From an uncultured Bacteroidota bacterium (GTDB lineage Bacteria > Bacteroidota > Bacteroidia > Chitinophagales > Chitinophagaceae), in the NCBI GenBank assembly GCA_937928385.1, contig CALEZD010000105.1:1-16976 (forward strand): a stretch of DNA of 16,976 bases. The letters run 5' to 3'. Under the pieces are notes generated by a model that saw only the letters and a program-made list of their open reading frames with translations, made no database searches and had not been told where the DNA came from. The translations under genes were made by a program, and so were the position numbers. Below, one piece after another: positions 1 to 7,076 of the stretch. The first letter of the stretch is position 1, and each line of letters begins with the position of its first letter.

Positions 1-63
1 CGTCCCGATAATGAACAGAATGACCGACGAGAGGGCGTCGATGTAAATGATCTCCAGTATTAA
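1..63 (+). CDS. 3' end of an upstream gene, product unknown (partial)
   Basis: Frame 1 is open from the first base to a TAA at 61-63 and gives about 20 hydrophilic residues ending VDVNDLQY. The stop lies 19 bases before the ATG at 83, a spacing typical of co-directional neighbours. The tail is too short to assign a family. A second frame is also open from the window edge and stops at 44-46, so the choice of frame is uncertain. If real, this gene would probably be cotranscribed with the DUF4783 gene. Confidence 0.3.
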   Translation, partial: RPDNEQNDRREGVDVNDLQY

Positions 64-82
64 TGATTTGAGGAGTTTGCTG

Positions 83-499
83 ATGAAGAATTTTTACAAA
101 CGAATTTTGATTACCATATTATGCATGTTCTCTGTATCTGCTATAGTGCAGGCACAAGAGCCATTGCAGGAGGTGGTACAATATATAAGGGGCGGTAATG
201 TTACCGGCCTGGCTAAGTACTTGGACAAATCTGTAGATATCAACATCAATAATAACCAAGCCAGCTATAGTTCTTCCCAGGCCGAAATCATACTGAAAGA
301 TTTCTTTAGCAAAAACGTAGTAAGGGAGTTCAACGTTGCACAGGGTGGCAACACCGGCACCAGTGCACAATATGCTATCGGAGACCTCCTGACCTCATCC
401 GGCATGTACCAGCTATATGTCGTTATCAAAATGAACGATAATAAGTTCCTGATCAAGCAACTCCGCTTCGAAAAGATAGATAAGAAACCCGCTCAATAG
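83..499 (+). CDS. DUF4783 family secreted small protein
   Basis: The protein has 138 residues from the ATG at 83. It has a Sec signal peptide (KR, then a hydrophobic stretch ILITILCMFSVSAIVQA, cleavage before QE) and a mature domain of about 115 residues. That domain has the features of the Bacteroidota DUF4783 family: an early helix with the IRGGNVTGLAKYLD pattern, a central QAEIILKDFF segment and a C-terminal FLIKQLRFEK strand, a fold resembling NTF2/SnoaL-like proteins. The open frame extends back to 47, but GAGGAG at 70-75 sits 7 bases before ATG 83, and only this start puts the signal peptide at the N-terminus. Its molecular function is unknown; the signal peptide implies periplasmic export. 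Its stop overlaps the end of the convergent membrane-protein gene by 7 bp, leaving no room for a terminator between them. Confidence 0.8.
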   Translation: MKNFYKRILITILCMFSVSAIVQAQEPLQEVVQYIRGGNVTGLAKYLDKSVDININNNQASYSSSQAEIILKDFFSKNVVREFNVAQGGNTGTSAQYAIGDLLTSSGMYQLYVVIKMNDNKFLIKQLRFEKIDKKPAQ

Positions 500-1833
500 G
501 GCTTGTATTTTCCCCGATAATAATTTACCAACACGAATATATTGGTTGCAGGCAGCACCCAGAATACCCGATAATGAAACCTTCCTGCTACTTCCGAAAA
601 GGTAGCCGTAATCATAGCATTCAACACTATAAATAATAACAGGAAACAATAAATAACCTTTATCATTTCTTTTTGAGGCAGCTTTCGAAATACCAATGCT
701 ACCCAACATGAGGATAAAAGGAACACAAGAATATATAGATTTCCCAATGGGCCGGTGGATAACGCGGCAGTAAACTGCCTCGCATTTTTATAAAGCCCCA
801 ACTCGCACGGCAAGTGTTTACTGATGAAATTGTACGGACTGCTCTGCTCATTCATCGGGGTAATGACCTCGGGAAGCTGCAATTCAACAAGTTGTCTGCC
901 ACTATTGATAATGGACTTTCGGATATATATTGGCAAATAAACCGGGCTTGTAAAAACATCCCTGGCGATAATCATATTTTCAGCTTTGCTACCCTGCCAA
1001 CCACCTACTTTGTATAATGGGCTATAGTCTTCCCATAAATATTCTGACAGTGTATTGGGCAGCTCATCCTTGTACTGGCATAGTTTTAATGGCTTCGCAC
1101 CACAACTATCGTCAAGATACTTTTTCATGATGCCGGTTTCTACCAGTTTAGCGCTCACAAACACATGGCTTCCTGATGATAAGGTAAATCCAAATCCTTT
1201 TACATAATTAAGCGTACACAGGATGAGCCAGTTGGCAACGGTAATGCTTAACAGAACAACCCCCTTTCTTAAATTGTCCCTTTGTTTTCTTAATAAATAA
1301 ACCAGACATAATATCATAGCGAATAGCAGGTAAATAAGATAGTGCGAATTGTGTACGGCAATGGATATAAACACGATAAACAGGTACACTAATCTATATG
1401 CTCTAACACTATGTTTATCAAAAAAATACAAGAGCGTGGCCAATAGCAGGATAGCAGAAAAAATGTCGGGCATTACAAATGATACCACCCAGGTGACATG
1501 TGTACCAACCACAATTGCAAGAAACATTAGCAGAAGAATAGACGGCCCCGGATATCGTCCATCCCAAAATAACATACTGTACCTGTATATAAGAAACACA
1601 ACCAAAACAGCCTGGACAATCACCGTTCCCCATAATGACAACCAAAGACTGGAAAAACCGGTGAACACACCATAAAAAGGAGAACGGTCTTGCGGCACCT
1701 GGAAATCAAAAGCATACTTCACGTAAGAGCCTGTATCGGAATTGATAAGGGGATACCCATTGTATAGCGCAACCGTCAATAACAAAACGGTGGAAAACAG
1801 TAAAGCCAGGCTAAAGATAATTCTGCTCTTCAT
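493..1833 (-). CDS. polytopic inner-membrane protein, possibly GT-C-like glycosyltransferase
   Basis: The protein has 446 residues and roughly ten hydrophobic segments: about residues 5-25, 60-84, 98-117, 120-137, 150-185 (two), 192-212 and three in the last 100 residues. A long soluble loop lies between about 215 and 340. After the first helix comes NGYPLINSDTGSYV, an acidic motif in the first outer loop followed by DRSPFYG. This arrangement is reminiscent of GT-C polytopic glycosyltransferases, where an aspartate in that loop is functional, but I do not recognise a named family. The GT-C idea is inference from topology and one motif; a transporter or other polymer-handling protein is possible. 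Its codons are more AT-rich than those of the GH3 and protease genes beside it. The start ATG (reverse of 1831-1833) is well placed for the first helix, and no clear Shine-Dalgarno precedes it. It is divergent from the GH3 gene. Confidence 0.7.
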   Translation of the reverse strand: MKSRIIFSLALLFSTVLLLTVALYNGYPLINSDTGSYVKYAFDFQVPQDRSPFYGVFTGFSSLWLSLWGTVIVQAVLVVFLIYRYSMLFWDGRYPGPSILLLMFLAIVVGTHVTWVVSFVMPDIFSAILLLATLLYFFDKHSVRAYRLVYLFIVFISIAVHNSHYLIYLLFAMILCLVYLLRKQRDNLRKGVVLLSITVANWLILCTLNYVKGFGFTLSSGSHVFVSAKLVETGIMKKYLDDSCGAKPLKLCQYKDELPNTLSEYLWEDYSPLYKVGGWQGSKAENMIIARDVFTSPVYLPIYIRKSIINSGRQLVELQLPEVITPMNEQSSPYNFISKHLPCELGLYKNARQFTAALSTGPLGNLYILVFLLSSCWVALVFRKLPQKEMIKVIYCFLLLFIVLNAMITATFSEVAGRFHYRVFWVLPATNIFVLVNYYRGKYKPY

Positions 1834-1890
1834 GATAATCTATGTGCCCCAAGTTAAGCAACTACAGCCTACAATGCCACATATAAATAC

Positions 1891-1898
1891 TAACTTTA
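1891..1898 (+). promoter_or_regulatory. possible -7 element of the GH3 gene
   Basis: TAACTTTA at this position matches the Bacteroidota -7 consensus TAnnTTTG except at the last base. It lies 20 bases before the GH3 ATG at 1919. No TTG is seen at the -33 distance, so support is weak. The same octamer occurs at a similar distance before the LRR gene. Confidence 0.25.
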
Positions 1899-1918
1899 CC
1901 CCCTGCTGAATTTTTCTG

Positions 1919-3415
1919 ATGAAGATAAAATCACTATTGGCAAAACCTTATGCTTCGCTGATACATAGCCGTATCAGGAAGGAGATGGGAATGGCTGTAG
2001 CTCACCAGGAAGCTATCATGCAATACCTGCTGAAAAATGCGGGCAAAACGTCCTTCGGAAAAGAACATAACTTTTCTGCGATACGTACCTACGACGAATA
2101 TAAATCTGCCGTGCCCATCCGGGATTACGAAGCCTTTAGCCCGTATATAGACAAGATAAAAGAAGGACAGGAAAACATACTGTGGAAAGGCAAACCCATG
2201 TACTTCGCCAAAACATCGGGCACTACCAGCGGCACCAAATACATACCCATATCCAAAGACTCGATACACAACCATATAGATACCGCCAAGAACGCACTGC
2301 TGTGCTATATGGTGGAGAGCGGCAATACCAACTTTGCCGATGGCAAGATGATATTCCTGTCGGGCTCACCTGTGCTGGAAAGGATAGCGGGCATACCCAC
2401 CGGCAGGCTCAGCGGTATCGTCAACCACTTTGTGCCGGGCTACCTGCGCGGCAACCAGCTACCCGGCTTTGAAACCAACTGCATAGACGACTGGGAAACC
2501 AAGCTGGGCAAGATTGTCGAAGAAACCATCAACAAAGACATGCGCCTGATAAGCGGTATACCACCCTGGGTGCAGATGTACTTCGACTGGCTGCTGGAAA
2601 AGAGCGGCAAATCTTCCATCAAAGAACTGTTTCCCAACCTGCAGGTATTAGTGCAGGGCGGTGTGAACTTCGAACCCTATAAAGCCAGGATGATACAGAG
2701 CCTGGGCGGGCATGTGGATATGCTGGAGACATTCCCGGCATCAGAAGGGTTCTTCGCCTTCCAGGATACGCTGGACCAGGAAGGCCTGCTGCTGAATACC
2801 AACTCGGGTATCTTCTATGAATTTGTACCCGCTGCTGAAATCTTTAACGACAACCCTACACGCCTTACATTGAAGGATGTGCAGGTAGGCGAAAACTACG
2901 CCCTCATCATCAACAGCAATGCAGGGCTATGGGGATACAACATAGGCGACACCGTGCGCTTTGTGAGTACCGACCCCTACAGGCTGGTAGTATCGGGCCG
3001 TACCAAGCATTTTATCTCCGCTTTTGGCGAACATGTAATAGGCGAAGAAGTAGAATACGCTATACTGCAGGCGGCCCGTGAACACGAAGCCCATATCACA
3101 GAATTTACTGTAGCGCCGATGGTGCAGGCTACAGGCGAACTACCTTACCACGAATGGTTTGTGGAGTTTGAGCATACACCTGATGATATACCGGCCCTTG
3201 CCCGGAGTATAGACAACCACCTGCGCAGCAAAAACAGCTATTACGACGACCTCATTAGCGGCGGCATCCTTCAACCCCTGAAGATAAGGCCCATGCAGCC
3301 ACATGCATTTATCGAATACATGAAATCGCAGGGGAAGCTGGGTGGCCAGAACAAAGTGCCCCGCCTGGGCAACGACCGCAAACTGGCCGATGCACTGGCG
3401 CAGTGGCAGCAATAA
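1919..3415 (+). CDS. GH3 auxin-responsive-promoter family acyl-adenylating enzyme
   Basis: The protein has 498 residues and belongs to the GH3 branch of the adenylate-forming (ANL) superfamily. Family members activate a carboxylate with ATP and usually transfer it to an amine or amino acid; the substrate of bacterial members is generally unknown. The nucleotide-binding motifs are visible: TSGTTSGT at residues 99-106 (phosphate loop), PASEG at 273-277 (matching the plant YASSE-type motif), GYNIGDTVRF at 339-348 (matching YRVGD), and the hinge region RTKHFISAFGEHV at 361-373, followed by a C-terminal lid domain. Length is normal for bacterial GH3 proteins, and no signal peptide is present, so it is cytoplasmic. 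It is a single gene on its strand. Its stop is only 4 bp from the stop of the opposing protease gene. The GH3 assignment is firm; the substrate is not inferable. Confidence 0.9.
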   Translation: MKIKSLLAKPYASLIHSRIRKEMGMAVAHQEAIMQYLLKNAGKTSFGKEHNFSAIRTYDEYKSAVPIRDYEAFSPYIDKIKEGQENILWKGKPMYFAKTSGTTSGTKYIPISKDSIHNHIDTAKNALLCYMVESGNTNFADGKMIFLSGSPVLERIAGIPTGRLSGIVNHFVPGYLRGNQLPGFETNCIDDWETKLGKIVEETINKDMRLISGIPPWVQMYFDWLLEKSGKSSIKELFPNLQVLVQGGVNFEPYKARMIQSLGGHVDMLETFPASEGFFAFQDTLDQEGLLLNTNSGIFYEFVPAAEIFNDNPTRLTLKDVQVGENYALIINSNAGLWGYNIGDTVRFVSTDPYRLVVSGRTKHFISAFGEHVIGEEVEYAILQAAREHEAHITEFTVAPMVQATGELPYHEWFVEFEHTPDDIPALARSIDNHLRSKNSYYDDLISGGILQPLKIRPMQPHAFIEYMKSQGKLGGQNKVPRLGNDRKLADALAQWQQ

Positions 3416-3419
3416 ACTA

Positions 3420-5120
3420 TCAGTTGGCCGGCTTCCTCAGCAGCGCCTGGTAGTCAGTTGGTTTTTCCAGCAGGGTGAGGGCTTTATCCATCTGCATATC
3501 ATTGCGCAGGCCATGCTCGGCGCGGCCACGCATATAGTAGTAGCGCGATACGATTTCGCTTTCCAGTATCTGGGTTATTTCCTTACGGTGTTTTTCCAGG
3601 TCCTGCTTTTTATCCCTCTTCAGTTTTGCCGCCAGGTCTTTGTAAGGACTTTCTATATCGGCAAAGTATTTCTCGCGCACAGCGGCGCTTTTCAGCGAGT
3701 CGAGGCGGATTTCTGTTTCTGATTTGTAGGTATAGTCCTTTTTCTCTACCCAGTTCACAAACTCACCATAGGTATTATTGTCTATGGCAAACTGCCCCGC
3801 CGCAGGAATGGTTTTGTTCTTTTTGGCGTAGATAGTGGCATAGTCAAAGAAGTAACCTTTTACATACAGTGTGATGGCCAGCTTGCCCGGTGGCGGGTCC
3901 GATACTTTTACATCGGGTTCTACACCACCGCTGCCCAGCACCTTGCGCCCACCCGTGGTCTTGTACTCTTTCCGCAAAGAATCGGGCACGGTACCCGCAC
4001 TGCCATCCTCGTTGCGGTGGGCATAGTCCAGGGTTTGTATGCACCTGCCGCTGGGAGTATAGTATTTAGCCGTAGTCAGTTTCAGGCGGGCGTTGTAGCC
4101 TAATGAACGGGTGGTTTGCACCAGGCCCTTGCCAAAAGAACGTTCGCCCACTACCACCGCGCGGTCGAGGTCTTGCAGGCTGCCGGCAACAATCTCTGAT
4201 GCCGATGCCGAACCGCCGTTAATCAATACCGTTACGGGTATTTTAGTATCCCAGGGTTGAGATGTGGTTTTAAAATCATGCTCCCATTCCTTTACCCTGC
4301 CCTTGGTGCTTACTATCAGCTGGCCTTTGTCGATAAACAGGTTGCAGACAGACACTGCTTCATCCAGCAGGCCGCCGGGGTTGCTGCGCAGGTCCAGCAC
4401 TATCCCGCTCAGGTTGGGCTGGGCTTTTTTCAGGCTGTCGAGCTGGGCCTTTACCAGCCTGCTGCAATGAGGTGTAAACTGGGTGAGCTTTACATAAGCT
4501 ATATCCTTCTTAGCGCCGTAGAGGCTGGAGAAGGGTACGCTGGACAGCTCTATCTCGCTGCGGACAATGGTTTTTTCCTCCACGTTGCCGTTGTACACAT
4601 CCTTCACCTTCATCACAACCTGCGTGCCGGGCGAGCCTTTGAGCAGTACGCTTATTTCGTCAATTTCCCTGCCCGCCACTTCTTTGCCCGCAATGGTTAT
4701 TACCTCGTCGCCCGGGTGCAGGCCTGCCCTGTCGGCGGGGCTGCCCTCGTGTATATCGCCTACAAATACTTTGTCCTCTGCCTTGCGCATATTGGCACCG
4801 ATGCCGCCGTACCTGCCCGTGGTCTGAAATTCGTATTCCTCGATATCCGACTCGGTGATGTAGTTGGTGTACGGGTCGAGGGTCAGCAGCATTTCGTCGA
4901 TGCCTGTTTTTATGAGTTTGCCCGGCTCTATGGGGTCTACATAAAAAGTGCTGAGTTCCTTCAATACATTATTGAATATGTCGAGGTTTTTAGACACTTC
5001 GAAATACGAATCGGTGCGGGATGCCTGTATGGATACAAAACACACGGTAGCCAGCAGGAAACCCGCCGCTACGCCCCTGAACTTATATATTTTATTCTTT
5101 ATTCTCTTAAACATGTTCAT
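3420..5120 (-). CDS. C-terminal processing protease, S41 family (CtpA/Prc-like)
   Basis: From the ATG at 5118-5120 the protein has 566 residues. An in-frame TTG would add five residues, and a second ATG lies two codons downstream. Residue numbers below refer to that longer reading, so subtract 5. There is an N-terminal membrane anchor or signal (about 19-38, GVAAGFLLATVCFVSIQA). A helical segment follows, then a PDZ domain (about 100-185, with YGGIGANM and the GSPADRAGLHPGDEV core). The S41 protease domain contains LDLRSNPGGLLDEAV, the nucleophile Ser311 in GGSASASEIVAG and the general base Lys336 in ERSFGKGLVQ, spaced 25 residues apart as in Prc and D1 processing protease. The C-terminal 130 residues are charged and helical. 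The family cleaves envelope proteins near their C-termini in the periplasm. It stands alone on its strand. Confidence 0.92.
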   Translation of the reverse strand: MNMFKRIKNKIYKFRGVAAGFLLATVCFVSIQASRTDSYFEVSKNLDIFNNVLKELSTFYVDPIEPGKLIKTGIDEMLLTLDPYTNYITESDIEEYEFQTTGRYGGIGANMRKAEDKVFVGDIHEGSPADRAGLHPGDEVITIAGKEVAGREIDEISVLLKGSPGTQVVMKVKDVYNGNVEEKTIVRSEIELSSVPFSSLYGAKKDIAYVKLTQFTPHCSRLVKAQLDSLKKAQPNLSGIVLDLRSNPGGLLDEAVSVCNLFIDKGQLIVSTKGRVKEWEHDFKTTSQPWDTKIPVTVLINGGSASASEIVAGSLQDLDRAVVVGERSFGKGLVQTTRSLGYNARLKLTTAKYYTPSGRCIQTLDYAHRNEDGSAGTVPDSLRKEYKTTGGRKVLGSGGVEPDVKVSDPPPGKLAITLYVKGYFFDYATIYAKKNKTIPAAGQFAIDNNTYGEFVNWVEKKDYTYKSETEIRLDSLKSAAVREKYFADIESPYKDLAAKLKRDKKQDLEKHRKEITQILESEIVSRYYYMRGRAEHGLRNDMQMDKALTLLEKPTDYQALLRKPAN

Positions 5121-5242
5121 GTATATAAATACCAACCGGAAAACTACGAAAATATTGCAAGCGATGAGTGGTGCGTGATGAGTAGTGAGCCCTGAGGGGA
5201 TTTTTTAACGTTATTGTTAGTAGTAGGCAGACGAATGTGCGG

Positions 5243-5270
5243 TTTTTGTGCGGCGGGGAACAAAATTGTT
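5243..5270 (+). repeat. 28-bp direct repeat, copy 1
   Basis: This stretch is identical over 28 bases to 5327-5354, 84 bases downstream. It contains the core GTGCGGCGGGGAACAAAATT. Weaker similarity extends past the identical block, which suggests an imperfect tandem duplication of about 84 bp. Confidence 0.9.
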
Positions 5271-5520
5271 GCATTTTGTTGCTGTTTGTGCACAGAGTGT
5301 TGCCGAAGGGTTGCCAGATTTTGTGTTTTTTGTGCGGCGGGGAACAAAATTGTTCCCTTTTTGCAGCGTTTTGTTCCCAAAATGTTCCGTTTTGATGCCG
5401 GTTTTTAGAAAATACTGCGGCGGAACAAAACGTAAACGATTGATTGCCAGGCGGTGAGCAAAAATAATCGCCACGGCGGGAGAAATGTTCCAAAATGTTC
5501 CCAAAAAAACGGAACAAAAT
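5257..5520. repeat. GGAACA/TGTTCC motif array with about 84-bp period
   Basis: GGAACA occurs at 5257, 5341, 5422 and 5511, each time followed by AAA; the spacings are 84, 81 and 89 bp. Its complement TGTTCC occurs at 5351, 5372, 5383, 5486 and 5496, including two pairs 10-11 bp apart, close to one helical turn. Nine occurrences of one 6-mer in about 260 bp is far above the roughly 0.1 expected by chance. The third core also keeps the upstream TGCGGCGG context. The array may be a decayed tandem repeat or a protein-binding array. Confidence 0.75.
5327..5354 (+). repeat. 28-bp direct repeat, copy 2
   Basis: This is the exact second copy of 5243-5270. Here the core continues into an inverted pair, GGAACA-AAAT-TGTTCC at 5341-5356, which copy 1 lacks because it reads TTGTTGC at that point. 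Confidence 0.9.
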
Positions 5521-5638
5521 TTTTGTACGGGCATAAAACAATCCCGGCCGGGGCGGGAGAAGATATTGTACGGTTTGGGGCGTTGGTTCATAGATGGGGT
5601 TTTGGTGCCCGTGTAGCGGGCAGGGTTTTTACTGCAGT

Positions 5639-5671
5639 CCCGCATCCCGAATGGCTCGGGACAGGCGGCGG
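5639..5671. repeat. dispersed palindromic element, copy A
   Basis: CCCGCA is followed by the hairpin TCCCGA (5645-5650), loop ATGGC, TCGGGA (5656-5661), then CAGG. It matches the copy at 5935-5970 at all but one position from CCCGCA through GGGACAGG (loop ATGGC against ATGAC). Outside that core the two copies differ. The outer arms here are weaker (CCGC with GCGG). Confidence 0.75.
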
Positions 5672-5737
5672 TATTTATAACAAATATACGATTTTTTGTG
5701 TTAATTAGGGATTAAAATACTGCCATTGCCTGTCCCG
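5657..5737. repeat. 20-bp inverted repeat with 38-nt spacer
   Basis: CGGGACAGGC (5657-5666) pairs with GCCTGTCCCG (5728-5737). GGCGGTATTT (5667-5676) pairs with AAATACTGCC (5715-5724) with one G-T wobble. A three-base bulge (5725-5727) separates the two helices on the right arm. The right arm is followed by CTCGTGCGGG, so it looks like a degenerate inverted copy of the palindromic element at 5639. Transcribed, it would form a long stem. Confidence 0.65.
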
Positions 5738-5748
5738 CTCGTGCGGGG

Positions 5749-5816
5749 GTCACTGCGAGGAATGAACTTAGCGAAGCGGTCTCATGAGTAAAGCGAATAA
5801 CACAAGCAGTCTCGCG
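5749..5816 (+). repeat. GTCACTGCGAGG-type dispersed intergenic repeat
   Basis: The sequence GTCACTGCGAGGAATGAA, followed by GCGAAGCGGTCTC and ending CAAGCAGTCTCGCG, resembles the widespread bacterial intergenic repeat that typically reads GTCATTGCGAGGAACGAAG and ends GAAGCAATCTC. The resemblance is from memory of that repeat class, not from a search. GCGAAGCGGTCTC (5771-5783) and the related CAAGCAGTCTC (5803-5813) are two versions of the same end motif. Confidence 0.5.
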
Positions 5817-5934
5817 TTAATATAGACATTGGGGAACACTATTAAGCTTCTCTTCATTTCTTTTATTTCGTTCATTATGTCTTTTCAGTTGCCTCAATGA
5901 GTCGCTAGCTTGTTGCCTGCAAAAAGAAAGTAAC

Positions 5935-5970
5935 CCCCGCATCCCGAATGACTCGGGACAGGTTGCGGGG
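5935..5970. repeat. dispersed palindromic element, copy C (nested hairpin)
   Basis: Outer arms CCCCGCA (5935-5941) and TGCGGGG (5964-5970) enclose inner arms TCCCGA (5942-5947) and TCGGGA (5953-5958) around the loop ATGAC, with CAGGT bulged on the 3' side. That is 13 base pairs in two stacked helices. It has no T-tract, so it is not an intrinsic terminator. It is the best-preserved copy of the element also seen at 5639. Confidence 0.8.
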
Positions 5971-6124
5971 CAGGCGCCGAAAAAGCGACGAGTGCATGTT
6001 ACACCTGATGCCTCGGTTGTGTCTCCGATTATGCATAGTGCTACTGTACTGCCAGGCTATGTTCTTCGATAGTGTGTGCTGTGATTGTTTGTACAGACTG
6101 GCACCAGCAGGTGTTGTTTTTTGC

Positions 6125-6150
6125 CCGCCGCAGGAGTGGGGCGGTTTTTT
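6125..6150 (+). terminator. weak terminator-like hairpin
   Basis: CCGCC (6125-6129) and GGCGG (6140-6144) form a 5-bp stem with a 10-nt loop, followed at once by six T residues. No gene upstream on this strand is evident, so the transcript it would end is unknown. It may be chance in a G/C-rich patch. Confidence 0.25.
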
Positions 6151-6199
6151 GTCACAAGGCTTTTACAATAGCCATGCCGGGCATTTTATATATTATCCT

Positions 6200-6207
6200 T
6201 AACTTTA
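6200..6207 (+). promoter_or_regulatory. possible -7 element of the LRR gene
   Basis: TAACTTTA, one base off the TAnnTTTG consensus, lies 17 bases before the ATG at 6225. It is the same octamer found before the GH3 gene. No clear -33 TTG is present. Confidence 0.25.
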
Positions 6208-6224
6208 AGATAGCAACAAGGGTA

Positions 6225-7076
6225 ATGAAAAGGATACTCACCATATTGTGCCTGCTGCTGGCCGCTTATGTACAGGCTAAAGAAACGGGCAACTACCATA
6301 GCTGGGAGGAAGCGATAGCGCATAAAAACGATGTGCGCCGCATCAAAATCACCTTCCAGAGTATGGACACGATACCCGATATACTGGACCAGTTTCCTAA
6401 ACTGGAGGAACTGAACCTGAATAATAACGCCATCACGCGGCTGCCGCCGTCGCTATACCGGTGCAAAAAGCTGAAGGTGCTGGAGCTGTACCGCAACCAG
6501 CTGGGCGGGTTTCCTGAAGAGCTGTGCACGATGGTGCAACTGGAGGAACTGAGCCTGGGCTATAATAATATACCGGAAGTACCACCCTGCATAGGCCAAC
6601 TGGCCAACCTGCAAAAACTGGGCCTGGCGGGCAACGAGCTGAAAACCCTGCCGGCAGAAATAGGCAAACTGCAAAAACTGACGGCACTGAGGGTGAACAC
6701 CAACAACCTGAAAGAACTGCCCGATGAACTGACCCTGCTGAAAAAACTGGAGGTGCTGGACGTGGGCAATAACTACTTAGAACACTTGCCCGAAAATATC
6801 GGCAACCTGTCGGCACTGCGCTTCCTGTTCATCAACCGCAACCTGCTGAGGGCTATACCTGAATCGGTATCGAAACTGGAAAACCTGCAGGAGCTGGATG
6901 CCGTGCGTAGCGGGGTGATGAAACTGACCAATGCATTCTCTGACATCTGGAGCCTGGAGTATGTGTATATAGACGAACGCACGATACCTTTTTACCAGAA
7001 CCCCCGCTTTATGTGGCGCCAGCAGATAATAGTGGTGGAGCGGGAAAGTAACATGTACCGCCCCACGCAAAATTAA
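6225..7076 (+). CDS. secreted leucine-rich-repeat protein
   Basis: The protein has 283 residues from the ATG at 6225. A longer frame from 6072 would add 51 residues of unlikely sequence and bury the signal peptide. The signal peptide is MKRILTILCLLLAAYVQA, cleaved before KE. After a short cap, eight leucine-rich repeats of exactly 23 residues run from about 54 to 237. Their consensus, LxxLxxLxxLxLxxNxLxxLPxx with LPxx[IL]GxL junctions, is the Shoc2-like or bacterial subtype. The last repeat is degenerate and loses the asparagine. A tail of about 46 residues contains an aromatic segment (YVYIDE, FYQNPRFMW). Such repeats form a curved solenoid used for protein binding. No catalytic domain, sorting signal or membrane anchor is visible, so it is predicted to be periplasmic or released. 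The binding partner is unknown. It is a single-gene unit facing the SGNH operon. Confidence 0.88.
   Translation: MKRILTILCLLLAAYVQAKETGNYHSWEEAIAHKNDVRRIKITFQSMDTIPDILDQFPKLEELNLNNNAITRLPPSLYRCKKLKVLELYRNQLGGFPEELCTMVQLEELSLGYNNIPEVPPCIGQLANLQKLGLAGNELKTLPAEIGKLQKLTALRVNTNNLKELPDELTLLKKLEVLDVGNNYLEHLPENIGNLSALRFLFINRNLLRAIPESVSKLENLQELDAVRSGVMKLTNAFSDIWSLEYVYIDERTIPFYQNPRFMWRQQIIVVERESNMYRPTQN

Larger units (their letters stand above)
5121..6224. other. 1.1-kb non-coding block rich in repeats and palindromes
   Basis: No convincing gene is present between the starts of the protease and LRR genes. Short open frames exist on both strands (for example reverse 5217-5645 and forward 5948-6202), but they consist of translated repeats and lack family features. 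The block holds, in order: a TGATGAGTAGTGA low-complexity stretch (about 5163-5190), the GGAACA/TGTTCC array (5243-5520), a palindrome copy (5639-5671) whose 3' half forms a long inverted repeat with 5715-5737, a GTCACTGCGAGG-type repeat (5749-5816), a second palindrome copy (5935-5970) and a terminator-like hairpin (6125-6150). The stretch looks like a collecting point for dispersed intergenic elements. Confidence 0.7.

Noticed and set aside
4257..5195. A 312-codon open frame antisense to the protease gene
   Set aside because: It lies opposite a well-supported S41 protease, has no family features and is Ala/Val/Tyr rich as expected from a shadow frame in G/C-rich coding DNA.
5243..5520. The GGAACA array as a CRISPR
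   Set aside because: Only one exact 28-bp pair exists, later units share just 9-14 bases, the intervening sequences resemble each other rather than being unique spacers, and no cas gene is nearby.
5217..5645. A 142-codon minus-strand frame with repeated NNFVPRRTK
   Set aside because: The repeated peptide is just the translated 28-bp DNA repeat, another frame on the same strand (5107-5541) is equally open, and no start context or family feature is seen.
5935..5970. The nested palindrome as an intrinsic terminator
   Set aside because: There is no T-tract on either side, and a near-identical copy occurs 300 bp away, which fits a dispersed element better.
5948..6202. An 84-codon frame with Cys/Arg-rich sequence
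   Set aside because: It begins inside the palindromic element, has no family resemblance, and competes with other frames in the same stretch.
6072..6224. A 51-residue N-terminal extension of the LRR protein
   Set aside because: It would bury the signal peptide and is encoded across a terminator-like hairpin and a promoter-like element.
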